A stretch of 64,000 nt of DNA from Bacillus paramycoides. Lineage in GTDB: Bacteria > Bacillota > Bacilli > Bacillales > Bacillaceae_G. Under the pieces are notes generated by a model. That model had not been told where the DNA came from, searched no databases, and saw only the letters and a list, made by a program, of their open reading frames with translations. The position numbers and the translations under genes were made by a program. Shown piece by piece: positions 8,207 through 18,139 of the stretch; positions within the stretch are counted from its first letter, which is position 1; every line of letters starts with the position of its first letter. The DNA lies in the NCBI RefSeq assembly GCF_001884235.1, contig NZ_MAOI01000064.1:1-64000 (forward strand). Direction: 5' to 3'.

Positions 8207-9319
8207 TTATGCCAATGCTAATAAGCGTATAGCTTCCTTTTTGATATTCATAGCTGCGTTATAGTCACGACTTATTTTTAATCCGCAAGTACACTCATAC
8301 GTGCGTTCAGATAATGACATATCTTTTCTGCTTCCACAACTACTACATATTTTTGTAGAAGGAAACCACGTATCTATTTTTACAAGTTGTTTTCCTTGTT
8401 CTTGTAACTTATATGCTAAAAATGTCGTGAACATCCTCCAACCGTTGTCCGCAACACTTTTACCAAAGCGAAGTGCTCGTGACATTCCTTTCATATGTAA
8501 GTCTTCTATTGCTACAACGTCAAAATTCGTAGCCAATTCTTTAGACTTATGATGAAGGAAATTCTTACGTTGATTTGCGACCTTTTCATGCAACTTAGCT
8601 ACACGAACGCGTTGTTTATTCCAACGCTCTGAACCTTTCACACGTCTTGCTAATACTCGTTGTGCGTTTGCTAATCGGTCTAACATCTGACGATAAAAGC
8701 GAGGATAATTGGCTTTCTCATCTTCACTACTCACGTACAATTCAGCCATTGCGAAATCTAATCCAACCATACTTTCTACTTCTTTTTGTACAATCTCTTT
8801 TTCATATTCAGTCAAGATGGACACATAGTATTTACCAGTAGGTGTCATAGAAATTGTACATGATTTGATGATATGGTTTTGCGGTATCTCTCTATGTTGC
8901 TTCAGTCGTACCATTTTCAGTTTCGGTAATTTAATATAACCATGAAATAACATAATATTTCCGTTTACCCTATTCGTTGTATAGGATTTTCTACTTTTTT
9001 TACTTTTGAATGCAGGAAAATCACTTTGACCACTAAAAAAATTCTTATACGCAGTTTGCAAGTTTAATTGAGCGTTTGCTAACGCTAATGAATCGACTTC
9101 CTTCAACCATTCATACTCTGCTTTGTATTTCGCAGGAGTAGGTAATTTTTGTTTCTTTAGTTCTTCCTTGTTCTCTTTGTACTTTTCATATACTTCTTTC
9201 CGTTCAGCCAGCATTTTGTTATATACAAAGCGTACACACCCGAAAGTTTTACGTATCAGATATGCCTGTTCTTCTGTTGGATACAGACGAAATTTGTACG
9301 CCTTATTATGCTTTTTCAT
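8207..9319 (-). CDS. tnpB: TnpB, RNA-guided endonuclease of an IS200/IS605-superfamily element
   Basis: A 370-residue, apparently complete TnpB (OrfB). The split RuvC-like catalytic triad is present: Asp188 in GLDFA, Glu272 in VAIEDL and Asp352 in RDYNAA. The zinc ribbon is intact at CSSC (325-328) and CTC (343-345). N-terminal KAYKFRLYPT and FGCVRFVYN are typical. No tnpA lies beside it, so the element cannot move by its own TnpA and depends on one elsewhere, or persists through the TnpB-guide RNA cleavage activity known for the family. The ATG at 9319 is preceded by a weak GTGAGATG-type site. Base composition and codon use were not measured. Confidence 0.93.
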   Translation of the reverse strand: MKKHNKAYKFRLYPTEEQAYLIRKTFGCVRFVYNKMLAERKEVYEKYKENKEELKKQKLPTPAKYKAEYEWLKEVDSLALANAQLNLQTAYKNFFSGQSDFPAFKSKKSRKSYTTNRVNGNIMLFHGYIKLPKLKMVRLKQHREIPQNHIIKSCTISMTPTGKYYVSILTEYEKEIVQKEVESMVGLDFAMAELYVSSEDEKANYPRFYRQMLDRLANAQRVLARRVKGSERWNKQRVRVAKLHEKVANQRKNFLHHKSKELATNFDVVAIEDLHMKGMSRALRFGKSVADNGWRMFTTFLAYKLQEQGKQLVKIDTWFPSTKICSSCGSRKDMSLSERTYECTCGLKISRDYNAAMNIKKEAIRLLALA

Positions 9320-9586
9320 ATCAGTTCATCTCACTTTTTTCCTTGATTTCCCATAAACTGTTTTACTTTATCTATGGCGAGCCACCAAAGGTGATAGCAC
9401 AACATGAACACTGCGTCATTATTATCTAATTTCATTGTTATACCAAACTTTATCTCTTATAAGACTGATTATATCAGAGGCGAAATAAATAGAAAAAACA
9501 ATTTTTTTGGCTACACCAAACCGAAATTCATCTCCCACCTACCGTTGGACTATTGTCCTTCACAACGCTTGAGGAAGGAGACTTCT
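9320..9586. other. non-coding stretch between tnpB and the exosporium relic
   Basis: About 270 bases with no credible gene. They hold the tnpB upstream region, a short CACC/GGTG hairpin near 9385, an A/T-rich block, and most of a second IS605-like end (see 9527-9592). The short forward frames here have no ribosome sites and are not proposed as genes. Confidence 0.5.
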
Positions 9587-9592
9587 TTCGGA
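9527..9592 (-). repeat. possible remnant right end of a second IS605-type element
   Basis: Read on the minus strand this segment runs GAAAGAAGTCTCCTTCC, a loop region, then GTAGGTGGGAGATGAAT. It has the same architecture as the right end of the neighbouring tnpB element (GAAG + pyrimidine-rich arm ... purine-rich arm + short 3' tail) but a different sequence. No second tnpB is present. Interpretation by analogy only. Confidence 0.35.
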
Positions 9593-9842
9593 TAATGCGT
9601 TAAAATATCGCCAGATCTTGTCGGCCCGACTTTTCCTCCAGTGCCAACTGGAATGACATGGATCAGCTTTATCAGGAACTATTAATGCCCCGTTAGTAGC
9701 TACAACTAGTTTTGGTGCTACGATGATTGCGAATCTTCCAGCGGGAGCAGCTGTTCGTTTACAGTTAAATGGTTTACTTACTTCTACGACATTGTCAATG
9801 ACTATACCGGGAGCGGTATTAACAATTATTCGCTTAAGTTAA
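9587..9842 (+). pseudogene. frameshifted exosporium-leader / BclA-family C-terminal-domain protein
   Basis: One frame reads SPDLVGPTFPPVPTGMT (9608-9658), the exosporium-targeting leader of BclA-family proteins. The next frame reads GSALSGTINAPLVATTSFGA and continues as LPAGAAVRLQLNGLL ... LTIIRLS to TAA 9840-9842, a BclA/ExsF-like beta-rich C-terminal domain. Removing a single T near 9659 fuses the two into one protein. A second frame change near 9600 separates the leader from a DNAL-like segment, and no start codon with a ribosome site is visible. No collagen-like repeats lie between the leader and the C-domain. The gene probably served the exosporium basal layer. Its 5' end appears lost at the insertion boundary. 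Confidence 0.7.
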
Positions 9843-9852
9843 TAAGAGGAGA

Positions 9853-9884
9853 GCCTTGAAACTTTTATGCTTCAAGGTTTTTTA
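9853..9884 (+). terminator. Rho-independent terminator of the exosporium relic
   Basis: A 7-bp stem CCTTGAA / TTCAAGG with a 10-nt loop, followed by TTTTTTAT. It lies 11 bp after the pseudogene stop. Confidence 0.8.
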
Positions 9885-9970
9885 TTTGTTTGAGCAAAAA
9901 CATCGCAGTTCGAAAATATATTATAATAGAATGAAGATAGGTATAAATTTGGCAGAAAGGGAGAGTGGCG

Positions 9971-10984
9971 ATGCAGGAAAAGGTTAAAGATTTTTTCGGA
10001 CGCCCACTTCAAGATTTGCGCATCTCTGTCATTGATCGTTGTAATTTTCGGTGTACGTATTGTATGCCGGCAGAAGTGTTTGGGCCTGATTATGCTTTTT
10101 TGAAAGATGAGTTTTTACTGACATTTGATGAAATCGAGCGATTAGCAAAAGTATTTGTTAGCATCGGTGTACGGAAAATTAGACTTACTGGTGGCGAGCC
10201 ATTGCTCCGTAAGGATTTAACAAAACTTATCGCACGTCTTGCAAAGCTTGATGGTTTAGTAGATATAGGATTAACGACAAATTCGATTCATTTAACGAAG
10301 CAAGCGAAGGCGTTGAAAGAAGCTGGATTACACCGAGTAAATGTTAGTTTGGATGCGATAGATGATGAAGTGTTTCGTACAATTAATGGCCGGAATATTA
10401 ATACGAAACCCGTATTAAAGGGAATTATGGCAGCGAAAGAAGTAGGACTTGAAGTGAAGGTAAATATGGTTGTAAAAAAAGGGATGAACGATCATCAAGT
10501 ACTTCCGGTGGCTACGTATTTTAAAGAACAAGGAATTTCACTTAGATTTATTGAGTTTATGGATGTGGGCAGTACGAATGGATGGAATTTTGATCAAGTT
10601 ATTACGAAACAAGAATTGATCGATATGATTCATCAAGTATATCCAATTGAACCAGCTGAATCTCATTATTTTGGTGAGGTTGCGAAGCGCTATCGATACG
10701 TTGGAACGGATGTAGAGGTTGGTTTTATTACCTCTGTTTCTGAGTCGTTTTGTTCTTCTTGTACGAGAGCAAGAATTTCAGCAGATGGAAAGTTTTATAC
10801 TTGCTTGTTTGCGACAGAAGGAATGGATCTAAGGAAACTTCTCAGGGAAAACCTTTCGGATAATGATTTATTAAAAGCCATACAAGATGTATGGGAGGAT
10901 AGAAAAGATCGATATTCAGATGAACGGACAGAAGAAAGTGCGAAGAATCGTCCGAAAATTGAAATGTCTTATATAGGAGGATAA
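9971..10984 (+). CDS. moaA: GTP 3',8-cyclase MoaA
   Basis: A 337-residue radical-SAM enzyme, first step of molybdenum-cofactor synthesis (GTP to 3',8-cyclo-GTP). The N-terminal cluster CNFRCTYC has Cys24, Cys28 and Cys31. The C-terminal cluster is in [20 protein letters not shown], and the chain ends in the catalytic -GG (SYIGG). The ATG at 9971 is preferred to a GTG at 9965 because AGGGAG lies 7 nt before the ATG. It is followed 16 bp later by moeB, forming the first transcription unit of the cofactor cluster. Confidence 0.95.
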   Translation: MQEKVKDFFGRPLQDLRISVIDRCNFRCTYCMPAEVFGPDYAFLKDEFLLTFDEIERLAKVFVSIGVRKIRLTGGEPLLRKDLTKLIARLAKLDGLVDIGLTTNSIHLTKQAKALKEAGLHRVNVSLDAIDDEVFRTINGRNINTKPVLKGIMAAKEVGLEVKVNMVVKKGMNDHQVLPVATYFKEQGISLRFIEFMDVGSTNGWNFDQVITKQELIDMIHQVYPIEPAESHYFGEVAKRYRYVGTDVEVGFITSVSESFCSSCTRARISADGKFYTCLFATEGMDLRKLLRENLSDNDLLKAIQDVWEDRKDRYSDERTEESAKNRPKIEMSYIGG

Positions 10985-11000
10985 GAAAGGGGGATGTCGT

Positions 11001-12014
11001 ATGCAGGAGCGATATTCAAGACAAATGCTATTTTCTGGTGTTGGGGAAGAAGGGCAGCGGAAAATAAGAGGAAAGCACGTGCTCGTCATTGGTGCTGGTG
11101 CGCTCGGAGCAGCGAATGCAGAAGCAATAGTTAGAGCAGGGGTTGGAAAAATAACAATTGCTGATCGTGATTATGTAGAATGGAGCAATTTACAAAGGCA
11201 ACAATTATATACAGAGGAAGATGCAAAGCATTATAAGCCGAAAGCGATAGCGGCCGCAGAACATTTAAAAGCTATTAATTCCGAAGTAGAAATTGTACCG
11301 GTTGTGACGGATGTAACGGTGCAAGAAATGGAAGAGTTAATTAAAGGTGTAGATTTAATATTAGATGCGACGGATAATTTTGAAACGCGCCTTCTTATTA
11401 ATGATATATCCCAGATGTATAACGTTCCATGGATATATGGAGGATGCGTTGGAAGCTACGGAGTAACGTATACAATCTTGCCAGGAAAAACGCCGTGTTT
11501 TCGATGTTTAATGGAACATCCGGCGAGCGGAGCGACATGTGATACGGCCGGTATTATACAGCCAGCAGTACAATTAGTAGTTGCGCATCAAATAACAGAA
11601 GCTTTAAAAATATTAGTAGAAGATTTTGAGGCACTTCGTGAAACGATGCTATCATTTGATCTTTGGAATAATCAACAGATGGCATTTAAAGTGAATAGGC
11701 AGAAAAAGGATACATGTTTATCTTGTGGAAAGCTACGGACATATCCGAGTTTAACATTTGAAGCACAAACGAAAACAGAAGTATTATGTGGACGAAATAC
11801 AGTTCAAATCCGCCCAGGTGTGCGTCAGGGGTTTAATTTAGAAGAAATTAAAAAGCGCTTACAAAAAAGTGTGGATGTAAAGGCCACGCCGTATTTATTA
11901 TCATTTCTGGTGGAAGAATATCGTTTTGTTTTATTTACAGATGGCAGAGCATTTATTCATGGGACGAATGATATGAATGTGGCGAAACGATTATATGCAA
12001 GATACATAGGTTGA
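11001..12014 (+). CDS. moeB: MoeB/ThiF-family adenylyltransferase (molybdopterin synthase sulfur-carrier activation)
   Basis: A 337-residue E1-like enzyme. It has the ATP-binding GAGALGAANAEAIVRAGVG, the DRDYVEWSNLQRQ arginine-rich segment, DATDNFETR, and two CxxC zinc pairs (CFRC near 165, CLSC near 240). The residual C-terminal domain lacks a rhodanese Cys motif. It should adenylate the C-terminal Gly of MoaD before thiocarboxylation. ThiS activation cannot be excluded on sequence alone, but the cofactor cluster context favours MoaD. AAGGGGG precedes the ATG. It ends against convergent moaC across a perfect hairpin. Confidence 0.9.
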   Translation: MQERYSRQMLFSGVGEEGQRKIRGKHVLVIGAGALGAANAEAIVRAGVGKITIADRDYVEWSNLQRQQLYTEEDAKHYKPKAIAAAEHLKAINSEVEIVPVVTDVTVQEMEELIKGVDLILDATDNFETRLLINDISQMYNVPWIYGGCVGSYGVTYTILPGKTPCFRCLMEHPASGATCDTAGIIQPAVQLVVAHQITEALKILVEDFEALRETMLSFDLWNNQQMAFKVNRQKKDTCLSCGKLRTYPSLTFEAQTKTEVLCGRNTVQIRPGVRQGFNLEEIKKRLQKSVDVKATPYLLSFLVEEYRFVLFTDGRAFIHGTNDMNVAKRLYARYIG

Positions 12015-12040
12015 ACCTAAAGGAAAACCTTTAGGTTCAA
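12011..12040. terminator. 13-bp perfect inverted repeat between convergent moeB and moaC
   Basis: TTGAACCTAAAGG and CCTTTAGGTTCAA are separated by AAAA. The left arm overlaps the moeB stop. There is no T run on either side, so it may be a weak or bidirectional terminator, or an RNA-stabilising hairpin. Confidence 0.55.
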
Positions 12041-12055
12041 AGGAGAAATGTAGGA

Positions 12056-12541
12056 TTAAGAATTTCTAATGTAATCTCCATTTTTTCCGCCCGTTTTTTC
12101 AAGTAAATACGTTTCGCCAATAATCATACCTTTATCAACAGCTTTACACATATCGTATACGGTAAGAGCGGTAGCAGAAGCAGCTGTTAAAGCTTCCATT
12201 TCAACGCCGGTACTACCTTCTGTTTTAACTTTTACTTCAATGAGTAGTCGATATTGTTCTTCTGACTGTTTCCAATCGAAAGAGACGTCAACACCTTTTA
12301 ATAATAAGGGGTGGCACATTGGGATAATATCAGAAGTACGTTTCGCAGCCATAATGCCTGCGATTTGTGCAACGGCTAATACGTCACCTTTACCAATTTC
12401 ATTGTGAGAGATTTTATCGTGAATTTCTTTTGTAACGACAATGCTAGAGCGTGCGATTGCTGTTCGAACGGTTATTTTTTTGTCACTTATATCAACCATT
12501 TTAGCGCGCCCTTGGTCATTGAAGTGTGTGAATGAAGACAT
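12056..12541 (-). CDS. moaC: cyclic pyranopterin monophosphate synthase MoaC
   Basis: A 161-residue protein with family hallmarks: [14 protein letters not shown] near the start, [29 protein letters not shown], and [26 protein letters not shown]. It converts MoaA product to cyclic pyranopterin monophosphate. AAGGAGG lies 6 nt before the ATG. It is encoded on the strand opposite to the rest of the cluster and divergent from moeA, with 83 bp between their starts that presumably hold both promoters. Confidence 0.95.
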   Translation of the reverse strand: MSSFTHFNDQGRAKMVDISDKKITVRTAIARSSIVVTKEIHDKISHNEIGKGDVLAVAQIAGIMAAKRTSDIIPMCHPLLLKGVDVSFDWKQSEEQYRLLIEVKVKTEGSTGVEMEALTAASATALTVYDMCKAVDKGMIIGETYLLEKTGGKNGDYIRNS

Positions 12542-12624
12542 GGAATTCCTCCTTGAAGTAATTGCTATTTAATATATAAAGTGTAATCGAGATTAGATAT
12601 TTTGCAAATACGAGGTGAGAAACA

Positions 12625-13914
12625 ATGGTAGAAAAACGAATCCCGATTCAAGTTGCTGAGGCAGTAGAGCGGGTTATGAAATATGCTAAGCATGGTGAAG
12701 TAGAAGAAGTTTCTATTACAGAAAGTTATGGGAGGATTCTTGGGGAGGATGTTGTCTCAGATCACGATGTTCCTCATTTTGATCGTTCTCCTTACGATGG
12801 TTTCGCAATTCGAGCAGAAGATACGAAAGAAGCAAGTCAAGAGCATCCGGTTGAATTTGAAGTAATAGGAGAAATCGGAGCAGGATCTGTTTTTACAGAA
12901 GAAGTAGAAGCTTTTCAGGCGGTTCGTATTATGACAGGAGCAGCTATTCCAGAAGATTGCAATGCAGTCGTAATGCTAGAATTGACGGAAGGATTCGAGA
13001 AGAACGGAAAAACATATATGAAGTTAAAACGCCCTTTCAAAAATGGTGACAACGTATCGTTTAAAGGGGAAGATATAAAACAAAATCAAGTGCTTGTTAA
13101 AAAAGGTGCTGCAATTAATCCAGGTGTTGCAGCGTTATTAGCGACGTTTGGATATAGCACTGTAAAAGTTGTAAAGCAGCCTGTTGTCGGTATTGTAACG
13201 ACAGGAAGTGAATTACTGGAAGTACATGAGCCGTTAGAGCCAGGGAAAATTAGAAATAGTAACTCTTATATGATTGCAGCTCAAATTATGAAAGTTGGCG
13301 GGAAAGTGCGTTATTATGGACAACTTGCCGATGAGTTAGATGCATGTTTTACAGCTGTTAAATCAGCGATGGATGAGGTTGATATTTTAATTACAACGGG
13401 CGGTGTTTCGGTAGGAGATTATGACTATTTACCAGCTATTTATGAAAGGTTACAGGCGAATGTACTCTTTAATAAAATAGCGATGAGACCGGGAAGTGTA
13501 ACGACAGTAGCTGAAGTTGATGGAAAGCTACTCTTCGGTTTATCAGGTAATCCGTCGGCTTGTTATGTAGGTTTCGAATTATTTGTGCATCCAATTATGA
13601 AAACGTATTTGTATGCGAAGGAGCCTCACATATATAGAGCGGACGCTACTTTACAAAAAGATTTTCCAAAACCAAATCCGTTTACTCGCTTTGTAAGAGC
13701 AAACGTGACGATCGTTAATGGGTCATTACAAGTGGTGCCAGTCGGTTTAGATAAATCGAGTGCGGTATCTTCACTTGCGGATGCAAATGCTTTTATCGTG
13801 TTGCCTGGAGGAACGAGAGGGTTCGAAACAGGAATGAAAGTGTCCGTATTATTGTTAGAATACTCTCAAGGAAGTGATTGGCCGTGGGCAAAGCCTCTTC
13901 AATCTTACAAATAG
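12625..13914 (+). CDS. moeA: molybdopterin molybdenumtransferase MoeA
   Basis: A 429-residue protein that inserts molybdate into adenylylated molybdopterin. Visible family features include HFDRSPYDGFAIR, RIMTGAAIPEDCNAVV, the MoCF-type motif TTGGVSVGDYDYL, and FGLSGNPSACYVGFE. GAGGTGAG precedes the ATG. First gene of the moeA-mobB-moaE-moaD operon; mobB begins inside its last codons. Confidence 0.95.
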   Translation: MVEKRIPIQVAEAVERVMKYAKHGEVEEVSITESYGRILGEDVVSDHDVPHFDRSPYDGFAIRAEDTKEASQEHPVEFEVIGEIGAGSVFTEEVEAFQAVRIMTGAAIPEDCNAVVMLELTEGFEKNGKTYMKLKRPFKNGDNVSFKGEDIKQNQVLVKKGAAINPGVAALLATFGYSTVKVVKQPVVGIVTTGSELLEVHEPLEPGKIRNSNSYMIAAQIMKVGGKVRYYGQLADELDACFTAVKSAMDEVDILITTGGVSVGDYDYLPAIYERLQANVLFNKIAMRPGSVTTVAEVDGKLLFGLSGNPSACYVGFELFVHPIMKTYLYAKEPHIYRADATLQKDFPKPNPFTRFVRANVTIVNGSLQVVPVGLDKSSAVSSLADANAFIVLPGGTRGFETGMKVSVLLLEYSQGSDWPWAKPLQSYK

Positions 13915-14399
13915 TAGGGTATCAAAATAGCGGAAAAACAACACTTGTAGAGAAAATGGTACATGCATTAGCTCAAAGCGAAATGAAGGTTGCTACAATT
14001 AAGCATCATGGCCATGGTGGTTTTCCCGAAGTAGCGCAAAAAGATAGTGAAAGACACAGAAAAGCTGGTGCTGTAGTAAGTAGTGTAGAAGGCGCTGGAT
14101 TACTATCTTTGTCCTCCTTGCGAGATGAATGGTCCTTGCAAGAAATTATCCGCTTGTACGGATTTTTTGAAGTGGATATGATTTTAATAGAGGGTTATAA
14201 AGCGGAGAAATATCCAAAAGTAGTGTTACTTCGTTCCGCGGAAGACGCTGAACTTTTACATAAAGTAGAAAATGTAGTAGCGGTTATTACGTGGCATGAT
14301 GCTCCATTAAGTTTACGAGAAGAATATAAAGTATTTCATATAACAGAAGAAAAGTTGTATATAGACTGGTTGTTACAAACGGTTAGGAGTGCGAAATGA
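13878..14399 (+). CDS. mobB: molybdopterin-guanine dinucleotide biosynthesis adapter MobB
   Basis: A 173-residue GTP-binding protein with the P-loop GYQNSGKTT near the N-terminus and IKHHGHGG after it. MobB binds GTP and assists guanylylation of the cofactor by MobA; no mobA is in this window. The start is uncertain: TTG at 13878 follows AAGGA by 5 nt and GTG at 13884 by 11 nt, and both lie inside the 3' end of moeA. Overlap with moaE at ATGA (14396-14399) shows coupled translation. Confidence 0.9.
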   Translation: MAVGKASSILQIVGYQNSGKTTLVEKMVHALAQSEMKVATIKHHGHGGFPEVAQKDSERHRKAGAVVSSVEGAGLLSLSSLRDEWSLQEIIRLYGFFEVDMILIEGYKAEKYPKVVLLRSAEDAELLHKVENVVAVITWHDAPLSLREEYKVFHITEEKLYIDWLLQTVRSAK

Positions 14400-14860
14400 C
14401 AAATATGTATTATGAAGTAATTGATACAGAAATCTCGATTGAAGAGGTGACAAAGAAAGTAATTCGCCGTGAATGCGGTGCTGTCACAACGTTTATTGGA
14501 ACAGTTAGGGAGTTTACGAAAGGGCGTCGTACACTATACTTAGAGTATGTAGCTTATAAGACGATGGCAGAAAAGATGCTACAGAAAATAGGGGCAGAAG
14601 TGAAGGAGAAGTGGCCTAGTACACATGTTGCGATTACACATCGCATCGGCACGCTACAAATTTCTGATATCGCGGTTGTTGTTGCTGTATCAACACCACA
14701 CCGTAAAGAGGCCTATGAAGCGAATGAATATATTATGGAACGCATTAAGCAAATTGTTCCGATTTGGAAAAAGGAGTTTTGGGAAGATGGTGACTCATGG
14801 ATTGGTGATCAATTAGAAAAAACGCCATATCCAGCAGGAGAGCCTGGGAAGGAGCTATAA
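14396..14860 (+). CDS. moaE: molybdopterin synthase catalytic subunit MoaE
   Basis: A 154-residue subunit carrying GAVTTFIGTVREFTKGR, the Lys-rich KTMAEKML stretch, VAITHRIGTL, and PIWKKEFWEDGDSWIGD near the C-terminus, all typical of MoaE. With MoaD it converts cyclic pyranopterin monophosphate to molybdopterin. The start overlaps the mobB stop, and moaD follows after 2 bp. Confidence 0.95.
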   Translation: MTNMYYEVIDTEISIEEVTKKVIRRECGAVTTFIGTVREFTKGRRTLYLEYVAYKTMAEKMLQKIGAEVKEKWPSTHVAITHRIGTLQISDIAVVVAVSTPHRKEAYEANEYIMERIKQIVPIWKKEFWEDGDSWIGDQLEKTPYPAGEPGKEL

Positions 14861-14862
14861 AT

Positions 14863-15096
14863 ATGATTCGAGTATTGTTATTTGCGAACTTGCAAGAAGA
14901 AGCAGGAGTAAGTGAATTACAAATAGAGGAAGAAAATATTACTGTTGCACAATTAAAAGAAATTGTTGCGAAGGAATATAATGTACCAGTGTCAGCGCCA
15001 ATTATGGTTGCAATTAATGAAGAGTACGCGAATGAAGATGATGCTATACAATCTGGTGATATTGTTGCGTTAATACCACCAGTGAGCGGTGGTTAA
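14863..15096 (+). CDS. moaD: molybdopterin synthase sulfur-carrier subunit MoaD
   Basis: A 77-residue ubiquitin-fold protein ending in the required Gly-Gly (IPPVSGG), the site of thiocarboxylate formation by MoeB. GGAAGGAG sits in the end of moaE before the ATG. Last gene of the cofactor operon, closed by the terminator at 15110. Confidence 0.93.
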   Translation: MIRVLLFANLQEEAGVSELQIEEENITVAQLKEIVAKEYNVPVSAPIMVAINEEYANEDDAIQSGDIVALIPPVSGG

Positions 15097-15109
15097 TATT
15101 GGATTCATT

Positions 15110-15145
15110 AAAACGACTTTCCTGAATAGGAGAAGTCGTTTTTTT
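15110..15145 (+). terminator. Rho-independent terminator of the moeA-moaD operon
   Basis: The stem AAACGACTT / AAGTCGTTT has a 13-nt loop and a T7 tail. Confidence 0.85.
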
Positions 15146-15189
15146 ATGGCAGTTTGGAGAACACTATTGTATAGAATAAGGAGGGAATT

Positions 15190-15612
15190 ATGAAAAAGAT
15201 ATGTGTAATGATTGCAATGATATGTTCTGTTTTCTTCTCTTCTCCAAGCTATTCTTGGGCAAAAGAATCGAAGGAACAACTTTTAGAGAGTGCGCTACTT
15301 AATCGGTATTATTCAGTTATAAGGCAAGTGACAGAAGATCAATATGAATGTGATTCAGTTACAAATATAAAGCGTCTAGGCAAGAAAGATGAGTTTGTTC
15401 CTAGATTTGAAGTTACGATACAGTTTCTTACATTTCAAGGGGCGCATAATCCGCCGAATGATCGTATTACACTCACTTTAGAAGATCATTTGGATCACAT
15501 AAAAATAAAAAAAGTGGAGCGAGAAAAAAATGTTTCTGGTGCTACTGCAGATAAGGTTTGTGAGCGAACAAAAGAGAAAATAAAAGCTCACTCTAATGAT
15601 TTAGAGCGGTAA
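15190..15612 (+). CDS. secreted DUF3888-type protein
   Basis: A 140-residue protein with a signal peptide (MKKICVMIAMICSVFF, cleavage near residue 25 after SYSWA). The mature part begins with the ESKEQLLESALLNRYYSVIRQ pattern I associate with DUF3888 in Bacillus, and has two Cys residues (DQYECDS, KVCERT) that could pair. The function is unknown. AAGGAGGG lies 5 nt before the ATG. It ends 33 bp before the glucose transporter gene, without an obvious terminator. Confidence 0.7.
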   Translation: MKKICVMIAMICSVFFSSPSYSWAKESKEQLLESALLNRYYSVIRQVTEDQYECDSVTNIKRLGKKDEFVPRFEVTIQFLTFQGAHNPPNDRITLTLEDHLDHIKIKKVEREKNVSGATADKVCERTKEKIKAHSNDLER

Positions 15613-15645
15613 CCTATGACATTTTGTAGAGAAAGGTAATGAGCG

Positions 15646-17302
<1,657 letters not shown>

Positions 17303-17308
17303 TATAAC

Positions 17309-17344
17309 AAAAGGACAAAGAGCCTTATCTCTTTGTCCTTTTTT
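17309..17344 (+). terminator. Rho-independent terminator of glcU-gdh
   Basis: A 13-bp stem AAAGGACAAAGAG / CTCTTTGTCCTTT with 6-nt loop and T tail. Confidence 0.88.
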
Positions 17345-17353
17345 CTGCCAAAA

Positions 17354-17377
17354 AAAAATAGCGTTCGGCTATTTTTT
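17354..17377 (-). terminator. Rho-independent terminator of the CarD-type gene
   Basis: The stem AAATAGC / GCTATTT has a short loop and A/T runs on both sides. It lies just past the stop at 17381 of the minus-strand gene. Confidence 0.75.
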
Positions 17378-17380
17378 AAA

Positions 17381-17860
17381 TTAGTGATTGATTGTATCTT
17401 GAAGAAATTCTGTTGCTTGATGTTCTGAGACATTTTGTACGAGCGCAACTTCGCTAATAACCATTTTGCGCGCATTATCTAGCATTTGTTTTTCGCTCGC
17501 ATTTAATGCTCTTTCTTTATTACGGCGAAGTAAATCACGAACAACTTCTGCGCTATCTTGAAGGTTGCCGTTCTTCATTTTTTCCATATTCATTGTATAT
17601 CTTTGTTTCCATGAGAGTGATGGGTCTGATTCCCCATGATGAAATTCAAGAAGTATACCATCTAATGTATCCTTATCAACGATATAACGTATACCTGATT
17701 TTTGTAATTGATCCATCGGAAGCATTACTTGCATATCTTTACTAATGATGCGTATAACACAATATTGACGCGAAGTACCTAATATTTCTTTCTCTTCAAT
17801 TGCTTCGATGATTCCTGCACCGTGCATTGGATAAACGATTTTATCACCAATTTGAAACAA
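17381..17860 (-). CDS. CarD/CdnL-family RNA polymerase-binding regulator
   Basis: A 159-residue protein with the CarD N-terminal Tudor-like RNAP-interaction domain (FQIGDKIVYPMHGAGIIEAIEEKEILG) and a helical C-terminal domain (WKQRYTMNMEKMKNG, AEVVRDLLRRN). It matches B. subtilis YdeB-type proteins, which bind the beta subunit of RNA polymerase. I place the start at TTG 17860: GGAGG lies 8 nt before it, whereas the upstream in-frame ATG at 17875 has no ribosome site and would contain this GGAGGTGG within its own codons. Confidence 0.88.
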   Translation of the reverse strand: MFQIGDKIVYPMHGAGIIEAIEEKEILGTSRQYCVIRIISKDMQVMLPMDQLQKSGIRYIVDKDTLDGILLEFHHGESDPSLSWKQRYTMNMEKMKNGNLQDSAEVVRDLLRRNKERALNASEKQMLDNARKMVISEVALVQNVSEHQATEFLQDTINH

Positions 17861-18139
17861 ATCATCCACCTCCATATGTGGTAACCATTTTTAATGATAA
17901 CATACTGATGTAAAAATGTCAAATTTTATATAATATCACAAAAAATATATTGAAGTCAATATATAAAAGTGGTTTTTTATGGTTTTTTTTGCTCTTATAT
18001 GTTGAATATATATGAGGAATTTTTTTAGAAAAATAGTACAGGGGAAGAAAGAGGGCATATCCACTTATTTTTAAGCATAAAATGTAAAATCGCTAATACA
18101 ATATACCTAAATCCGTTCTTTGTAGAGGAGGGAGAGAAG

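Larger units (their letters stand above)
8077..9420 (-). mobile_element. solitary-tnpB IS200/IS605-type element (left boundary approximate)
   Basis: The right end is well marked by the scaffold ending ...GTAGTTCAC at 8077. The left end is somewhere upstream of tnpB. A small CACC-AAA-GGTG hairpin near 9385 could be the left-end hairpin, but the exact boundary and TAM were not resolved. There are no terminal inverted repeats, as expected for this superfamily. The element lies between the GerPF-like pair and an exosporium-leader pseudogene. Confidence 0.5.

Noticed and set aside
9404-9595. 63-residue plus frame between tnpB and the exosporium relic
   Set aside because: No ribosome site; it crosses transposon-end-like sequence and ends inside the decayed gene.
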